From: Saccharopolyspora gregorii
Lineage (GTDB): Bacteria > Actinomycetota > Actinomycetes > Mycobacteriales > Pseudonocardiaceae
DNA length: 64,000 nucleotides
Assembly (NCBI RefSeq): GCF_024734405.1
Contig: NZ_CP059556.1
Coordinates: forward strand, 4,960,001 to 5,024,000
Reading direction: 5' to 3'
The notes beneath the pieces are model-generated. The model made no database searches, was not told the origin of the DNA, and was given only the letters and a program-made list of their open reading frames with translations. The position numbers were made by a program, and so were the translations under genes. The first letter of the stretch is position 1. The number at the start of each line of letters is the position of its first letter. Shown here piece after piece: positions 18,454-27,169 of this stretch.

Positions 18454-18653
18454 TCGCCCCAGCGCTACCTGTCGTACGTCGGCGATTCGAATCGTTCGCA
18501 CGTGATCACTCCGCATCCACCGCGACCACCGCGGCATCGAGTCCGGAACAGCCCCGCGCCACTTCCCCGCTCCGTGCGCCCGCACGCCTCCGGGGCCCAC
18601 GCGATCCGGGCCCGGCGAGCCGGCTTCCTCCGGCCGGTTCCTGCTGCTCAACG

Positions 18654-19526
18654 TCTCCGGTGCCGTCGCTGCGACGACGACAACGGGCTGACGCGGTCAT
18701 CCGCATCCTGATTCCTCCTCGGCCGACGATGTCGAATCAGTCCGGGACGAGCCGACAAGACGACTGGCGGTGCCCCGAAGGGGAGCTGTCCCCCTCTTGA
18801 TCGGATCGGCCTGCTGAAAGAAGAACCCATGCCGCAACGGCACACTCAACACCGGATGTGACGTGATGGACGCCACGGCCAGCGGTGGTCCGTGGAAGTA
18901 CCCCGGCTGATCAGGGTTGTGGGCCATCCACTCGGCGACCGAACATGCCGTTGCGGCCGGATTCCCACCGGCCGCCTACGCCGCCCGCCCGCTTGGGCGG
19001 CCTCATCGACCCAGGATCTACGGACGCCAGCAGGATCCGTTTCGCGGCCTGTCCCGAAAGGGAGCGAGGACTCGGCAGCAGCGCCAGAACCACACCCGCG
19101 ACAACACGTTCAGGTCGTGACGACGGAACCCCGCCCGCGCAAACCGATGAACGGATCCTCCCGCCAGCACCCCAGCAGCACTTCACGACCACAAAGGACA
19201 GACAGCCGAAGTCACCGAAAATGCCGAAAGAGGCCCACCGGTCGACGGCGCGCGGGTGACGACGCTGATCGACAATTCCAGCCATGCCCTGCTGCCGGAC
19301 GGACATCTCGTGAGGCGGTGGGGCCGGGGCGGGAGCCGGGGCGAGGGCCGACACCGAACTCCTGAAAACTCGCACCTAGCGCACATTCGGCCCGCTGCGC
19401 GGTCTTACCCGAGTCCGGGCACGCACGTCTCGGAATCGGACCAGGAACCATGGAGAGCTGCTGCGGAAGCACGGCGCCGACCTATCACCGGCCGACGCCA
19501 GCAGCACGATTCGCCCCCCTCGGGCC
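18654..19526. other. Long intergenic stretch
   Basis: No confident gene. A 76-codon minus-strand frame from ATG 18927 to 18697 begins MAHNPDQPGYFHGPP and has fair codon bias over its first 55 codons, but it lacks a ribosome site and known relatives. The rest shows no gene-like composition. Confidence 0.4.
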
Positions 19527-20789
19527 CTAAGCTCGGAAGGCGACGTAGGGGCTGCCCGCCTCTTCTGCTGCGGCGCTCTCGACGAGCATCTGCCCCGTCG
19601 AGTTCACGGCTTCCGGCACGGTCCAGTCGCCACGGGCCACAACTCGGCCGGTGCGGAGATCGATGTGGACGGTGCCGAGGTCGTCGGTGCCGTACCCGAT
19701 GCCGCGGGAAGTGTTCGCCAGGCTCAATCCGGACTGGTGCGCGGGCTGCTGCCACAGCTGTGCACCGGTTCGCCGGTCAATGGCGGTGATGCGGCCGTTC
19801 TCGCCCGGACTCTCGGCGACGATCACGCCTTCCGCCTCGTCGACGTGGGTGGTGACTTCGCGTCGGTCACCGAGATCAGCCACTTGTCGTCCGGTCCGCA
19901 GATCATGGAGCGAACTCCCCAGCATCCGGCTATCACCACTGCTCCAGTCGAGCGCTACGACGTCCGCATCCGAGGCCCCCGTCGCGGATGAGAACGCAGG
20001 TGCGACACGCCGATCACCGGCCTTCGACACCACGGATGCCGGTGCCGCGAGGTCTCGGGCGTTCCACAACGGTTTTCGGTCACCGCTGTCCACGGCTTCG
20101 AGCACCCCGCGCCTTTCGATCAGCACGGTCCCGTCGTGTTCGTAGTGCGGCACCACGTCGCGGCCTTCCCGGGCGACGACCCGGCCGTCCTGCGAAGACA
20201 GCACCATCCGCTCACCTCGAGACTCACCGAAGGTCAGCCCCGGCCCGCGGAGGGATCCGGATACCTCGACCGGACCCCACGCCCGCCGGCCGGTGTGCAC
20301 GTCGAAAGCGCTCGCCGTGGTCCTGGTTGCGAGCTTTCCTCCGCTGGCGTCCGCGTCGCTGAACAGTACGACGGCGAGCGAGCGGTCGCCGCTGCGAGTG
20401 ACCCCGAACCCGGCGCAGGCGGGGTTGGTCCGCACTTTCCATCGGGTCGTCCCGTTGCCATCCACCCCCGCGACGGTCAGGTCCGGTTCGGACGGAGTCG
20501 GGTTCACCAGACCGATGAACATGTCACCGGCCGAGTACGGCGAACTCGAGAACGGGGCCGTCCACAACGGCTGCGCGGGCGGACCGTCCAACGGCCCTGG
20601 TGGCACCGGGCTCGGCGGCTCGTCCAGCAGAGGATGCGCCTCTGGGCCCGCCAGCGGAGGTGCCTGGGCCGGCGGGGTCCCGCAGCCCGCCGTGAGCGCG
20701 AGGAGCAGAACGCCGGTTGCGGCGCTGCGGGTGGGGCGCGGTCCGCTCGAATTCCGCTTGCCTGCCCGGAACGGGCCGAGAGGCCACAT
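19527..20789 (-). CDS. PQQ-like beta-propeller lipoprotein
   Basis: 420 residues from ATG 20789, preferred over ATG 20813 because the latter lies inside a palindromic operator. The signal sequence ends in a lipobox (LLALTAGC), so the protein is lipid-anchored outside the membrane. A proline-rich linker leads to a beta-propeller with repeated blades of the DxxTGxxxW type (FDVHTGRRAW, IDRRTGAQLW, IDLRTGRVVA). No quinoprotein catalytic residues are obvious, so binding or scaffolding is likelier than dehydrogenase activity. Divergent from the BlaI-like repressor gene with the palindrome at 20812-20834 between them, so it is probably part of that regulon. Confidence 0.88.
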   Translation of the reverse strand: MWPLGPFRAGKRNSSGPRPTRSAATGVLLLALTAGCGTPPAQAPPLAGPEAHPLLDEPPSPVPPGPLDGPPAQPLWTAPFSSSPYSAGDMFIGLVNPTPSEPDLTVAGVDGNGTTRWKVRTNPACAGFGVTRSGDRSLAVVLFSDADASGGKLATRTTASAFDVHTGRRAWGPVEVSGSLRGPGLTFGESRGERMVLSSQDGRVVAREGRDVVPHYEHDGTVLIERRGVLEAVDSGDRKPLWNARDLAAPASVVSKAGDRRVAPAFSSATGASDADVVALDWSSGDSRMLGSSLHDLRTGRQVADLGDRREVTTHVDEAEGVIVAESPGENGRITAIDRRTGAQLWQQPAHQSGLSLANTSRGIGYGTDDLGTVHIDLRTGRVVARGDWTVPEAVNSTGQMLVESAAAEEAGSPYVAFRA

Positions 20790-20811
20790 ATCCCCTCTTC
20801 CTACGAGAACC

Positions 20812-20834
20812 ATCTACTATGCAGCATAGTAGAT
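20812..20834. promoter_or_regulatory. Putative BlaI-family operator
   Basis: Perfect dyad with 11-nt arms (ATCTACTATGC and its reverse complement) around one central A. It sits between the divergent lipoprotein and BlaI-like genes. TACTA/TAGTA half-sites are typical of BlaI/MecI-family operators (family knowledge). Confidence 0.8.
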
Positions 20835-21053
20835 ATTCTTCCGGGCCCCGTCCGACCTGCCCCCGCAATCCTTCCGCCTCCGGCTTGGAGATCGTGGATG
20901 AGCATCGTCGGTGCCGTGGGCGCTCTCGGCGCCCTCCGAGGGGCGTTCGCGCGCCCGGCGACGCCCTCGGGCCCACCCGACAAGGGCGTCGGCGGACGGT
21001 TGTGCGCAACGCCCCAGCGGGACGTCTTAGACTGGACCGCCGCAGGAGGTGCG

Positions 21054-21416
21054 ATGCTGGGACTCGGTGAGCTGGAACTCAAGGTGATGAACACCCTGTG
21101 GGCGGCCGATGAACAGCTCCGCGTGCGCGACGTGCTCGCACGGCTCTCGGCCGAGCGGACCTTCGCCTACACCACGATCATGACGGTCCTCGACCACCTG
21201 CACGACAAGGGTTGGGTGCAGCGCACCCGGGTCGGGCGCGCCTTCAGCTACTGGCCCGTGCGCTCGCGAGAGGAAGCGGGTGCCCACGTGCTCCGCGAGG
21301 TGCTCGACTCCTCCGGTGACGCCGAGTCCGTCCTGCTGCACTTCGCCGCCTCCGTCTCCGAGCGCGAGTCGGAACTGCTGCGGCGAGCCCTCAAGAACGG
21401 ACGCGGAACACCATGA
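21054..21416 (+). CDS. BlaI/MecI/CopY-family repressor
   Basis: 120 residues from ATG 21054, set by AGGAGG 5 bases upstream. It has the winged-helix of the family: LGELELKVMNTLWAADEQ, then the recognition region TFAYTTIMTVLDHLHDKGWV, and a C-terminal dimerisation helix with LLHFAASVSERE. In the family, repression ends when the partner M56 membrane protease triggers cleavage. The M56 gene overlaps it by ATGA, so they are translated together. Likely binds the palindromes at 20812-20834 and 22506-22522 (inference). Confidence 0.93.
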   Translation: MLGLGELELKVMNTLWAADEQLRVRDVLARLSAERTFAYTTIMTVLDHLHDKGWVQRTRVGRAFSYWPVRSREEAGAHVLREVLDSSGDAESVLLHFAASVSERESELLRRALKNGRGTP

Positions 21417-22351
21417 CGATGGCCCTCGGGCTACTCACCGGCGCGGTCCTGATCGGCGCTTTCAGCCCGACCTACCTGCGCGGCCTGATCCACCCTCGGG
21501 TGCGCCCCGGCATTGCGCTGGCGGGGTGGGTCGCGTCCCCGCTGGTGGCGATCGGCGCGGCGGTCGCCGGGGCGACGCTGCTGCTGATCCCGGACAGCGG
21601 ATCCGTCGACGGTGTTCTCGGCATGGCTCGCAGCTGCGTCAACGTGGTGCACGGCCACGCGTGGGCCTGGGAGTACGTGATCCGGCTCGGCGGTGCCGCG
21701 CTCGTGGCAGCCGGAGTACTGCGCGTGCTGGTCGTGACCGTCGGACTCGTCCAGCAGGACGCCGTGCTGCGGCGGCGCCACCTGAGCGCAGTGCGATTGC
21801 TCTCGTGCGAGGACCCCGACTCCGCTGTGCTGTGGCTGGACCAAGCCACGCCGGTGGCCTACAGCGTCGGCGGCCGACGCGGCACGATCGTGGCGACCAC
21901 CGGAGTGCGGCACCTCGAGGCCGAGACCCGGGACGCGGTCCTTGCACACGAGCGGGCGCACCTGTCCGGACGGCACCACGCGCTGGTCCTGGTCGTCACC
22001 GCGCTCGCCAAGGCGTTGCCGTTCGTACCGCTGTTCCACGCGGCCCCTCCGGCGGTGCGCGTGCTCGTCGAACTCGCCGCGGACGCGGGAGCCGCCCGGC
22101 GCTGCGGCGCGAGATCGGTGCGCGCCGCGCTGCACGCGGTGACCGGCGACACGACACCGGCGACGTCGCTGGCGATGTCGCGGGAGTCGGTGCAGCTGCG
22201 GTTGCAGTGGCTGCGGGCGGCGACCCCGGCCAACCGGCACCGGGTGTGCTGCGTGGCCGCCGTGGCCGCCTCGACCTCTCCCGCCCTCATCGCCATAGGC
22301 GCTGTGGCGTGCCTGGTGCTGTTGTACTGCTCCGGCGCCCGGGGCTTCTGA
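21413..22351 (+). CDS. M56-family membrane metallopeptidase (BlaR1-like, no sensor domain)
   Basis: 312 residues; ATG 21413 overlaps the blaI stop. Membrane helices near residues 4-20, 36-58, 85-112 and 285-308 surround a cytosolic zinc-peptidase segment with HERAH at 179-183 and a downstream glutamate-rich ELAADAGAARR helix. Unlike BlaR1 it ends at the last helix and has no penicillin-binding extracellular sensor, so the stimulus is not a beta-lactam bound by this protein itself. It presumably inactivates the BlaI-like repressor. Confidence 0.9.
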   Translation: MTMALGLLTGAVLIGAFSPTYLRGLIHPRVRPGIALAGWVASPLVAIGAAVAGATLLLIPDSGSVDGVLGMARSCVNVVHGHAWAWEYVIRLGGAALVAAGVLRVLVVTVGLVQQDAVLRRRHLSAVRLLSCEDPDSAVLWLDQATPVAYSVGGRRGTIVATTGVRHLEAETRDAVLAHERAHLSGRHHALVLVVTALAKALPFVPLFHAAPPAVRVLVELAADAGAARRCGARSVRAALHAVTGDTTPATSLAMSRESVQLRLQWLRAATPANRHRVCCVAAVAASTSPALIAIGAVACLVLLYCSGARGF

Positions 22352-22505
22352 CCGCGCTGGCGGGACGAACGACCGCGAGCACGGGCGACGATCGCGCGGA
22401 CGATTGAACGGCCCCCATGCCCCGACCCGGCCTTCGGCAGCAGCGGACACCGCTCGCCCACACCGAACGTCGTGCGGCGCCCCGTTCCTCGACACCCGGC
22501 CTATT

Positions 22506-22522
22506 TACTACGTTTCGTAGTA
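22506..22522. promoter_or_regulatory. Second putative BlaI-family operator
   Basis: Inverted repeat TACTACG / CGTAGTA with a 3-bp centre, 41 bases before the DsbA-like start. It shares the TACTA...TAGTA core with the palindrome at 20812-20834. Confidence 0.75.
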
Positions 22523-22562
22523 GATACGCTCGTGGCAGCCGAGCGAAGGAGAGTGGCGACCG

Positions 22563-23270
22563 GTGGGCGACACAGGCGCTAAGGGGAAATGGCTGAACGT
22601 GACCGCGGTGGCGCTCGCCGTCGCGGTCGTGTTCCTGCTGGGATACATGCTGGCCGGGCAGGTCGGGTCGAACCAGGCTGCTCCGCAGCAGACCGACGAG
22701 CAGCAGGAGAGCCCGCTGGCGAAACTGGCACGTCGCACCCCCGGTGATCCGGTGGCGCTCGGCAAGCCGGACGCACCGGTCGTCATGCTCAATTACTCGG
22801 ACTACCGGTGCCCGTTCTGCGCGAAGTTCTCCCGCGACATCGAGCCCGAATTAATCAAGCGCTACGTCGATGCCGGCGTGCTGCGCCTCGAATGGCGGGA
22901 TTACCCGATCTTCGGGGAGGAGTCGATCGAAGCCGCCAAGGCCGGGCGTGCGGCAGCAGCCCAAGGCAAGTTCTGGGAATACCTGGGCGCGGTCTACCAG
23001 GCGGCTCCGGAACGGGGACACGCGTCGCTGCCGCACGACCAGCTCATCGACTACGCCAAGCAGGTCGGGATCACCGACATCCCCGGATTCGAGGCGGCCA
23101 TGAACGATCCCGCCACGCTCTCGGCCATCCAGGCAGACGCGACGGAAGGATCCCAAATCGGCGTGTCGAGCACTCCGACGTTCCTGGTCAACGGCGAGCC
23201 GATCCTCGGCGCCCAGCCGCTCGACCAGTTCATCGGCGCCGTCGAACAGGCGAAGGCGACCTCGGAGTGA
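22563..23270 (+). CDS. DsbA-like thioredoxin-fold thiol oxidoreductase, membrane-anchored
   Basis: 235 residues from GTG 22563, preceded by GAAGGAGAG. One N-terminal anchor helix (about 12-32) puts the thioredoxin fold outside the membrane. The active site is C83-P-F-C86 in a DsbA-type setting (YSDYRCPFCAKFS), with the cis-proline loop SSTPTF. The inserted helical region EYLGAVYQAAPERG fits the DsbA family. It overlaps the CcdA-like gene by GTGA and follows the second operator, so the two are likely one transcript for disulfide exchange on exported proteins. Confidence 0.92.
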   Translation: MGDTGAKGKWLNVTAVALAVAVVFLLGYMLAGQVGSNQAAPQQTDEQQESPLAKLARRTPGDPVALGKPDAPVVMLNYSDYRCPFCAKFSRDIEPELIKRYVDAGVLRLEWRDYPIFGEESIEAAKAGRAAAAQGKFWEYLGAVYQAAPERGHASLPHDQLIDYAKQVGITDIPGFEAAMNDPATLSAIQADATEGSQIGVSSTPTFLVNGEPILGAQPLDQFIGAVEQAKATSE

Positions 23271-24151
23271 GCGAGATCGGACTGCTCGGCGCGTTCCTCG
23301 GCGGACTGCTGACCCTGATCAGCCCGTGCTCGGCGATGCTGCTGCCGTCCTTCTTCGCCTACGCCTTCGACGGCCTCGGCAAGCTGGTCGCCCGGAGCGC
23401 GGTCTTCTACCTCGGACTCACCACCACCCTGGTCCCGCTCGGGGCCGCCGCAGGATTCTTCGGCGCGCTGCTTACCCAGCACCGCACGGCACTCACCGTG
23501 GCCAGCGGCGTGGTGCTGATCGCGCTCGGGCTGCTGCAGATCTCCGGCAAGGGCTTCGGATTCGCCGCGGCGCAACGCATGACCGGCCGGATCCGCATCT
23601 CCTCCGGACTGTCCGTGTACGCGCTCGGCACGGTCTACGGACTGGCCGGGTTCTGCGCCGGACCGCTGCTGGGCAGCGTGCTCACCGTCTCGGCCGCCGG
23701 AGGCGAGACGCTCTACGGCGCGATCCTGCTCGCCCTGTTCGCACTCGGCATGGCCTTCCCGCTGTTCCTGCTGGCACTGCTCTGGGAGCGACTCCGGCTC
23801 GGCGAGCGAGCGTGGTTGCGCGGGCGCGAAGTCACCATCGGCCGCATGCGCCTGCACACCACCAACATCATCTCCGGGCTCGTGTTCGCGACCATCGGCC
23901 TGATGTTCGTGCTCACCGAAGGCACCGCGAACCTCGGCGGACTGACCGATGTGGACACCCAATTCGCGGTGCAGGCGTGGTTGCAGCAGACCAGCAGCAG
24001 AATCTCGAACACCACCGTGCTGCTGGCGCTCGCCGTCGTCGCCCTCGCCGCGGTGCTGTGGAAGATCGCACGTATCCGCCGCTCGGAAGGCGACGTCTCC
24101 GACGCTGCGTCCGACGAGACCGCATTCGTCGCAGGCCAGCAGAACGACTGA
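23267..24151 (+). CDS. CcdA/DsbD-family transmembrane thiol-reductant carrier
   Basis: 294 residues from GTG 23267, translationally coupled to the DsbA-like gene. Six to eight membrane segments, with the paired cysteine sites of the family: LISPCSAMLLPSF in the first helix and LAGFCAGPLLGSV in the fourth. Family members carry electrons from cytosolic thioredoxin to outside acceptors. The hydrophilic tail of about 25 residues is acidic. Its likely partner is the adjacent CPFC protein. Confidence 0.92.
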   Translation: MSEIGLLGAFLGGLLTLISPCSAMLLPSFFAYAFDGLGKLVARSAVFYLGLTTTLVPLGAAAGFFGALLTQHRTALTVASGVVLIALGLLQISGKGFGFAAAQRMTGRIRISSGLSVYALGTVYGLAGFCAGPLLGSVLTVSAAGGETLYGAILLALFALGMAFPLFLLALLWERLRLGERAWLRGREVTIGRMRLHTTNIISGLVFATIGLMFVLTEGTANLGGLTDVDTQFAVQAWLQQTSSRISNTTVLLALAVVALAAVLWKIARIRRSEGDVSDAASDETAFVAGQQND

Positions 24152-24303
24152 TCGAAGCCGGAGATGCAGGCCTGCGCGGCCTCCATTCCGGAGAAACCCG
24201 TGGAGCACCGGAACGCAGTCCGCACGGACGAGCAGCTACTCGGCAGGAAAGCCACCCGTGGTGCGACGCGGCCTCGGGTGCTCTCGGGCCAGCGGTGTGA
24301 CGA

Positions 24304-25212
24304 TCAGGCTGGTTGCTCCGGACGGGGAGACTTCGAGCTGCCGAGCGAGGCCCGTTCGAGCTCCTCGTTGATCGCGGTCGTGATCGCGGAGAGCAACTGG
24401 TCGCCGTCGATACCGTGTTGCTCGGACACGGCCTGCGTGAGATCGCGCAATGCCTCCTGCTGAGTGTCGGAGTGCGCCAGCAGCGTGTTCACGCGCTGGT
24501 CGATTCGCCGCAAGAAGTCCACATCGGACAGCTTGACGGTCGGATCCACGAAAGAGGGGAATCCGGGGAACTGACCCGGTTCTCGGCTCCCGGTGAGCTG
24601 CTCTTTGATGTCGTCGAGGAATTGGCGGTCGGCGGGGGTGAACATGTCGCCCTCCAAGGCGTCATGGATTTGCGCTCGCACGTCGTTCATGCTGATCGAT
24701 CTGTCAGGAGGAGCGAAGCCCGGATCCCACTTCCCGGTCACGGACGTCTCGTAGTGCCCCTTGATCCATTCGGGACCACGGTTCAGGATCTCGCAGATGA
24801 CCGCACCGAGCTGCACCATCGAATGCCATTGCGCGTCAGTCATGGGATTCGTGCCCGGGTAGACGATCTCGTGTCCCCACACCATCCGGTTGAACACCCC
24901 GGTGTCGGGGAATGGCCTGGTTCCCCGCCCTCCGGAGGCGCCCGCGTGGTTGGCGGGATGGGCGGCGACGATGGTGATCGACCCGTCCGAGCACCCCGCG
25001 CTGTTGCACAAGGGACCGGAAAGATCCGGTCGCCCGGCGACCAGTGCGGGAAAGGCGTCCCCGTACGCGGTGGCGGTGTGGTGCATGATGCCACCCGCGT
25101 AAGCACTGGTCTGCCCATTGCCGTTGCGCCGCCAGTCCGTCCAGTTGTCACTGACGACCACACCGCGCGCCCGGAGGCGTCTGATCACTTCGGTGGCGAA
25201 TGCGACGCTCAT
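24304..25212 (-). CDS. Phage-type N-acetylmuramoyl-L-alanine amidase (PGRP/amidase_2-like)
   Basis: 302 residues from ATG 25212. Amidase domain in residues 1-180: zinc-ligand HH in GGIMHHTAT, then GRPDLSGPLCN and AHPANHAG, and HYETSVTGKWDPGF near the end of the domain. These are the features of actinophage endolysin amidases. The C-terminal 120 residues hold a module (MFTPADRQFLDDIKEQLTGS then PGQFPGF) also present in the GH25 enzyme next door and in the second amidase at 36263. No signal peptide, as in lysins. The ATGA overlap with the upstream small gene makes it part of a lysis-type operon. Confidence 0.88.
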   Translation of the reverse strand: MSVAFATEVIRRLRARGVVVSDNWTDWRRNGNGQTSAYAGGIMHHTATAYGDAFPALVAGRPDLSGPLCNSAGCSDGSITIVAAHPANHAGASGGRGTRPFPDTGVFNRMVWGHEIVYPGTNPMTDAQWHSMVQLGAVICEILNRGPEWIKGHYETSVTGKWDPGFAPPDRSISMNDVRAQIHDALEGDMFTPADRQFLDDIKEQLTGSREPGQFPGFPSFVDPTVKLSDVDFLRRIDQRVNTLLAHSDTQQEALRDLTQAVSEQHGIDGDQLLSAITTAINEELERASLGSSKSPRPEQPA

Positions 25213-25397
25213 GGCTCGGCCTCCGCAGGGTCGTAGTTCTCGTCCAGGTAAGCAGCCTCCGGTGCGCGGTTGAGTCGACCGATCACCTCGACCACCTGTC
25301 CGTCGGCATCGGTGATGTGCTCGATCTCCACCTCGTCGGCAAAACGCCTCTCGTCATCGTCGTGGTCGACGCACGCCGACAGGTTCGCCCGAACCAC
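25209..25397 (-). CDS. Small acidic protein in the lysozyme-amidase operon, possibly truncated by a frameshift
   Basis: At least 62 residues from GTG 25397, very acidic (VDHDDDERR, DENYDPAEAEP). The frame is open upstream to a stop at 25455, and the preceding codons (EIGESTADFQESVVRANL) look like part of the same protein. Meanwhile an ATG at 25458 overlapping the GH25 stop reads only MTTTTTFP in another frame before diverging. One extra base near 25430-25445 would therefore explain an original gene of about 87 residues. Overlaps the amidase start by ATGA. Confidence 0.6.
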   Translation of the reverse strand: MVRANLSACVDHDDDERRFADEVEIEHITDADGQVVEVIGRLNRAPEAAYLDENYDPAEAEP

Positions 25398-25454
25398 CGA
25401 TTCCTGGAAGTCCGCTGTGGATTCGCCGATCTCTCGGGAAAGTCGTCGTGGTCG

Positions 25455-26435
25455 TCATGGCGTGGGCTCCGCCGGGGCGTTCTCGCCGGAAGGCTGAGAA
25501 GGAACCGACACCGTCATCGCCGTGCGCACGGCCTCCCGGGCCTTGGTCACGACCTCGTCGGAGTTGACCGAGCCCGACCGCAACGCGGTGGCCAGCGCAC
25601 TGATCGCGGCTGCCTGCCCGGCTTCCTTGCCTTCGATCTTCCACGAGTTGGAGGCGAAGCGGATGTAGTCCGTCAGCGTCTCCTTGTTGCCGTTCACGAG
25701 GTTCTCCCAACCTGGGAACTGGCCGGGTTGTCTGCTGCCGGAGAACTGCTCTGCGATGTCGATCAAATTGTGCTGATCGCGTTCTGTGAACATGTCGTCT
25801 CCTTGGAGAGTGTGCTCGAGTTCCGGTCTCGTGCCGCCGAAGGCATTGACATCGACGGGAGTGTGCCCCGCGATCGTGGACTCGTCGCTGAACTGGAGAA
25901 CGGCGACGTCGAGACCGCCGTATCCGTTCCAGAATTCGGCGGGAACGCGGCCGAAAATGTGCCCAGGCGCACCCGGAAGATCGTTGACGTAGCGCGAGGA
26001 CCACAGGGCCGGTGCCAGCCCGCGCAGGTCGGGCCTCCCGATCTGTTCCCACCACCAGCGAGGAAGGTAGAGCAACGGCAGCACGCGCCCACTGGTGCGT
26101 AGCCGGTTCGTCACGTCCCAGGTCTTGTGGATGTCCGCTCCTTGCCCGTTCCTGTCTCGCTCGACATCGAGGATCACCGGGCAGGAGGAGGGCACGGTTC
26201 GCAGCACGTGGTCGGCGTTGATCTCACCCGTTTCCCACGGCGCGATGAAGTGGTACGCCGCGACCACCATGCCCGCCTCACGTGCGACGCGGAGGTTGCG
26301 GTGGAAATGCATGTCGACCGCGTTGGTAGCCCGGTCCCAACAGCGGATGATCGCGAACTCGACGCCTTCGACGCGGGCCCGGTGAAAGTCGACGTTGCCG
26401 CCCTGCCAGCGGCTCACGTCCATGCCGAAGATCAT
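25455..26435 (-). CDS. GH25-family lysozyme (endolysin-like)
   Basis: 326 residues from ATG 26435, after a GGAGACGGGAAC ribosome site. Residues 1-205 form the GH25 muramidase barrel: FGMDVSRWQGG (catalytic Asp 6), YHFIAPWETGE, and VILDVERD with the acidic pair. The C-terminal 120 residues carry the module MFTERDQHNLIDIAEQFSGS / PGQFPGW shared with the two amidases. No signal peptide. Its stop overlaps a downstream ATG, so it is translated with the rest of the lysis-type operon. Confidence 0.92.
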   Translation of the reverse strand: MIFGMDVSRWQGGNVDFHRARVEGVEFAIIRCWDRATNAVDMHFHRNLRVAREAGMVVAAYHFIAPWETGEINADHVLRTVPSSCPVILDVERDRNGQGADIHKTWDVTNRLRTSGRVLPLLYLPRWWWEQIGRPDLRGLAPALWSSRYVNDLPGAPGHIFGRVPAEFWNGYGGLDVAVLQFSDESTIAGHTPVDVNAFGGTRPELEHTLQGDDMFTERDQHNLIDIAEQFSGSRQPGQFPGWENLVNGNKETLTDYIRFASNSWKIEGKEAGQAAAISALATALRSGSVNSDEVVTKAREAVRTAMTVSVPSQPSGENAPAEPTP

Positions 26436-26737
26436 GTTCCCGTCTCCTCAGCGCTCGTCCGCGGAGTGGACTCGACAGCCTCGTGGTCGGCACCTGCAGC
26501 ACCCGCAATGATTCGCGCCGGGAAGCTGCGGGCGGAATGGGCCAGGGGGTTCAGAGTGGATTCAACGGCCTCAACGTCATCTGCGGTGAAGCAGCGGCTT
26601 GCGCACCGTCCTAGGAAAAGTGCAGGCGCTCCCCCAACGGGGAGTGAATGAATCTCCGGTGGACCCAGCGGTCCATTGCCCGCGGGGCCTGGTGTGCGCC
26701 CTACTGAAATCGACTGCACGTCCGCAGCAGAGCGCAC
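26432..26737 (-). CDS. Possible small gene upstream of the GH25 lysozyme
   Basis: A 101-codon frame whose TGA overlaps the GH25 ATG (ATGA), an arrangement seen throughout this operon. The last 50 residues (DDVEAVESTLNPLAHSARSF...) look protein-like; the first 30 are Pro/Gly-rich and less convincing, so the true start may be internal. Contains a repeated AVEST motif. No family recognised. Confidence 0.35.
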   Translation of the reverse strand: MRSAADVQSISVGRTPGPAGNGPLGPPEIHSLPVGGAPALFLGRCASRCFTADDVEAVESTLNPLAHSARSFPARIIAGAAGADHEAVESTPRTSAEETGT

Positions 26738-26763
26738 CCGAGAAGGTGCACGGGGAGGGCATC

Positions 26764-27090
26764 ATGGTGGATTGCGACACCTACACTGTGCAGAGGGGCG
26801 ACACGCTCTCGGAGATCGGTGAGTGGTTCCACGTTCCGTCGAAGGAGCTCCAGTACCTCAACGACATCCGAGACCCGGACTCGATCTATCCGGGTCAGGA
26901 GCTCCGCTTGGCCCGCGATCAACAAGTGTGCACGGTCTACACGGTTCGCGAGGGCGACACCCTGTCGGAAATCGGTGAGCTGTACCGCGTGCAGTGGCAG
27001 ACGCTCGCGCACTACAACCACCTCGCCAATCCTGACGTCATTCGTCCGGGGCAGAAGATCTGCATTCCGCAGCAGGCCGGCGCGTGCTGA
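26764..27090 (+). CDS. Double LysM peptidoglycan-binding protein
   Basis: 108 residues from ATG 26764, with GGGAGG at a 6-base gap. Two LysM domains, each YTV..GDTLSEIGE followed by PGQ-type ends (YPGQELRL and RPGQKICIP). LysM domains bind glycan strands containing N-acetylglucosamine. No signal peptide or catalytic domain, so it may act as a binding accessory for the neighbouring hydrolases, exported with them or acting after lysis (inference). It diverges from the GH25 operon. Confidence 0.9.
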   Translation: MVDCDTYTVQRGDTLSEIGEWFHVPSKELQYLNDIRDPDSIYPGQELRLARDQQVCTVYTVREGDTLSEIGELYRVQWQTLAHYNHLANPDVIRPGQKICIPQQAGAC

Positions 27091-27169
27091 GAGCACCGGG
27101 GAGATCCGTCCACGGCCCACCGCCGACGGGCGGACGAGCAGGCCGGATGAATCTCGTGGGGGTGGCAGC

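Noticed and set aside
20812-20813. ATG 20813 as lipoprotein start
   Set aside because: It lies within the palindrome and lacks a ribosome site; ATG 20789 with an AGGA site 8 bases upstream is better.
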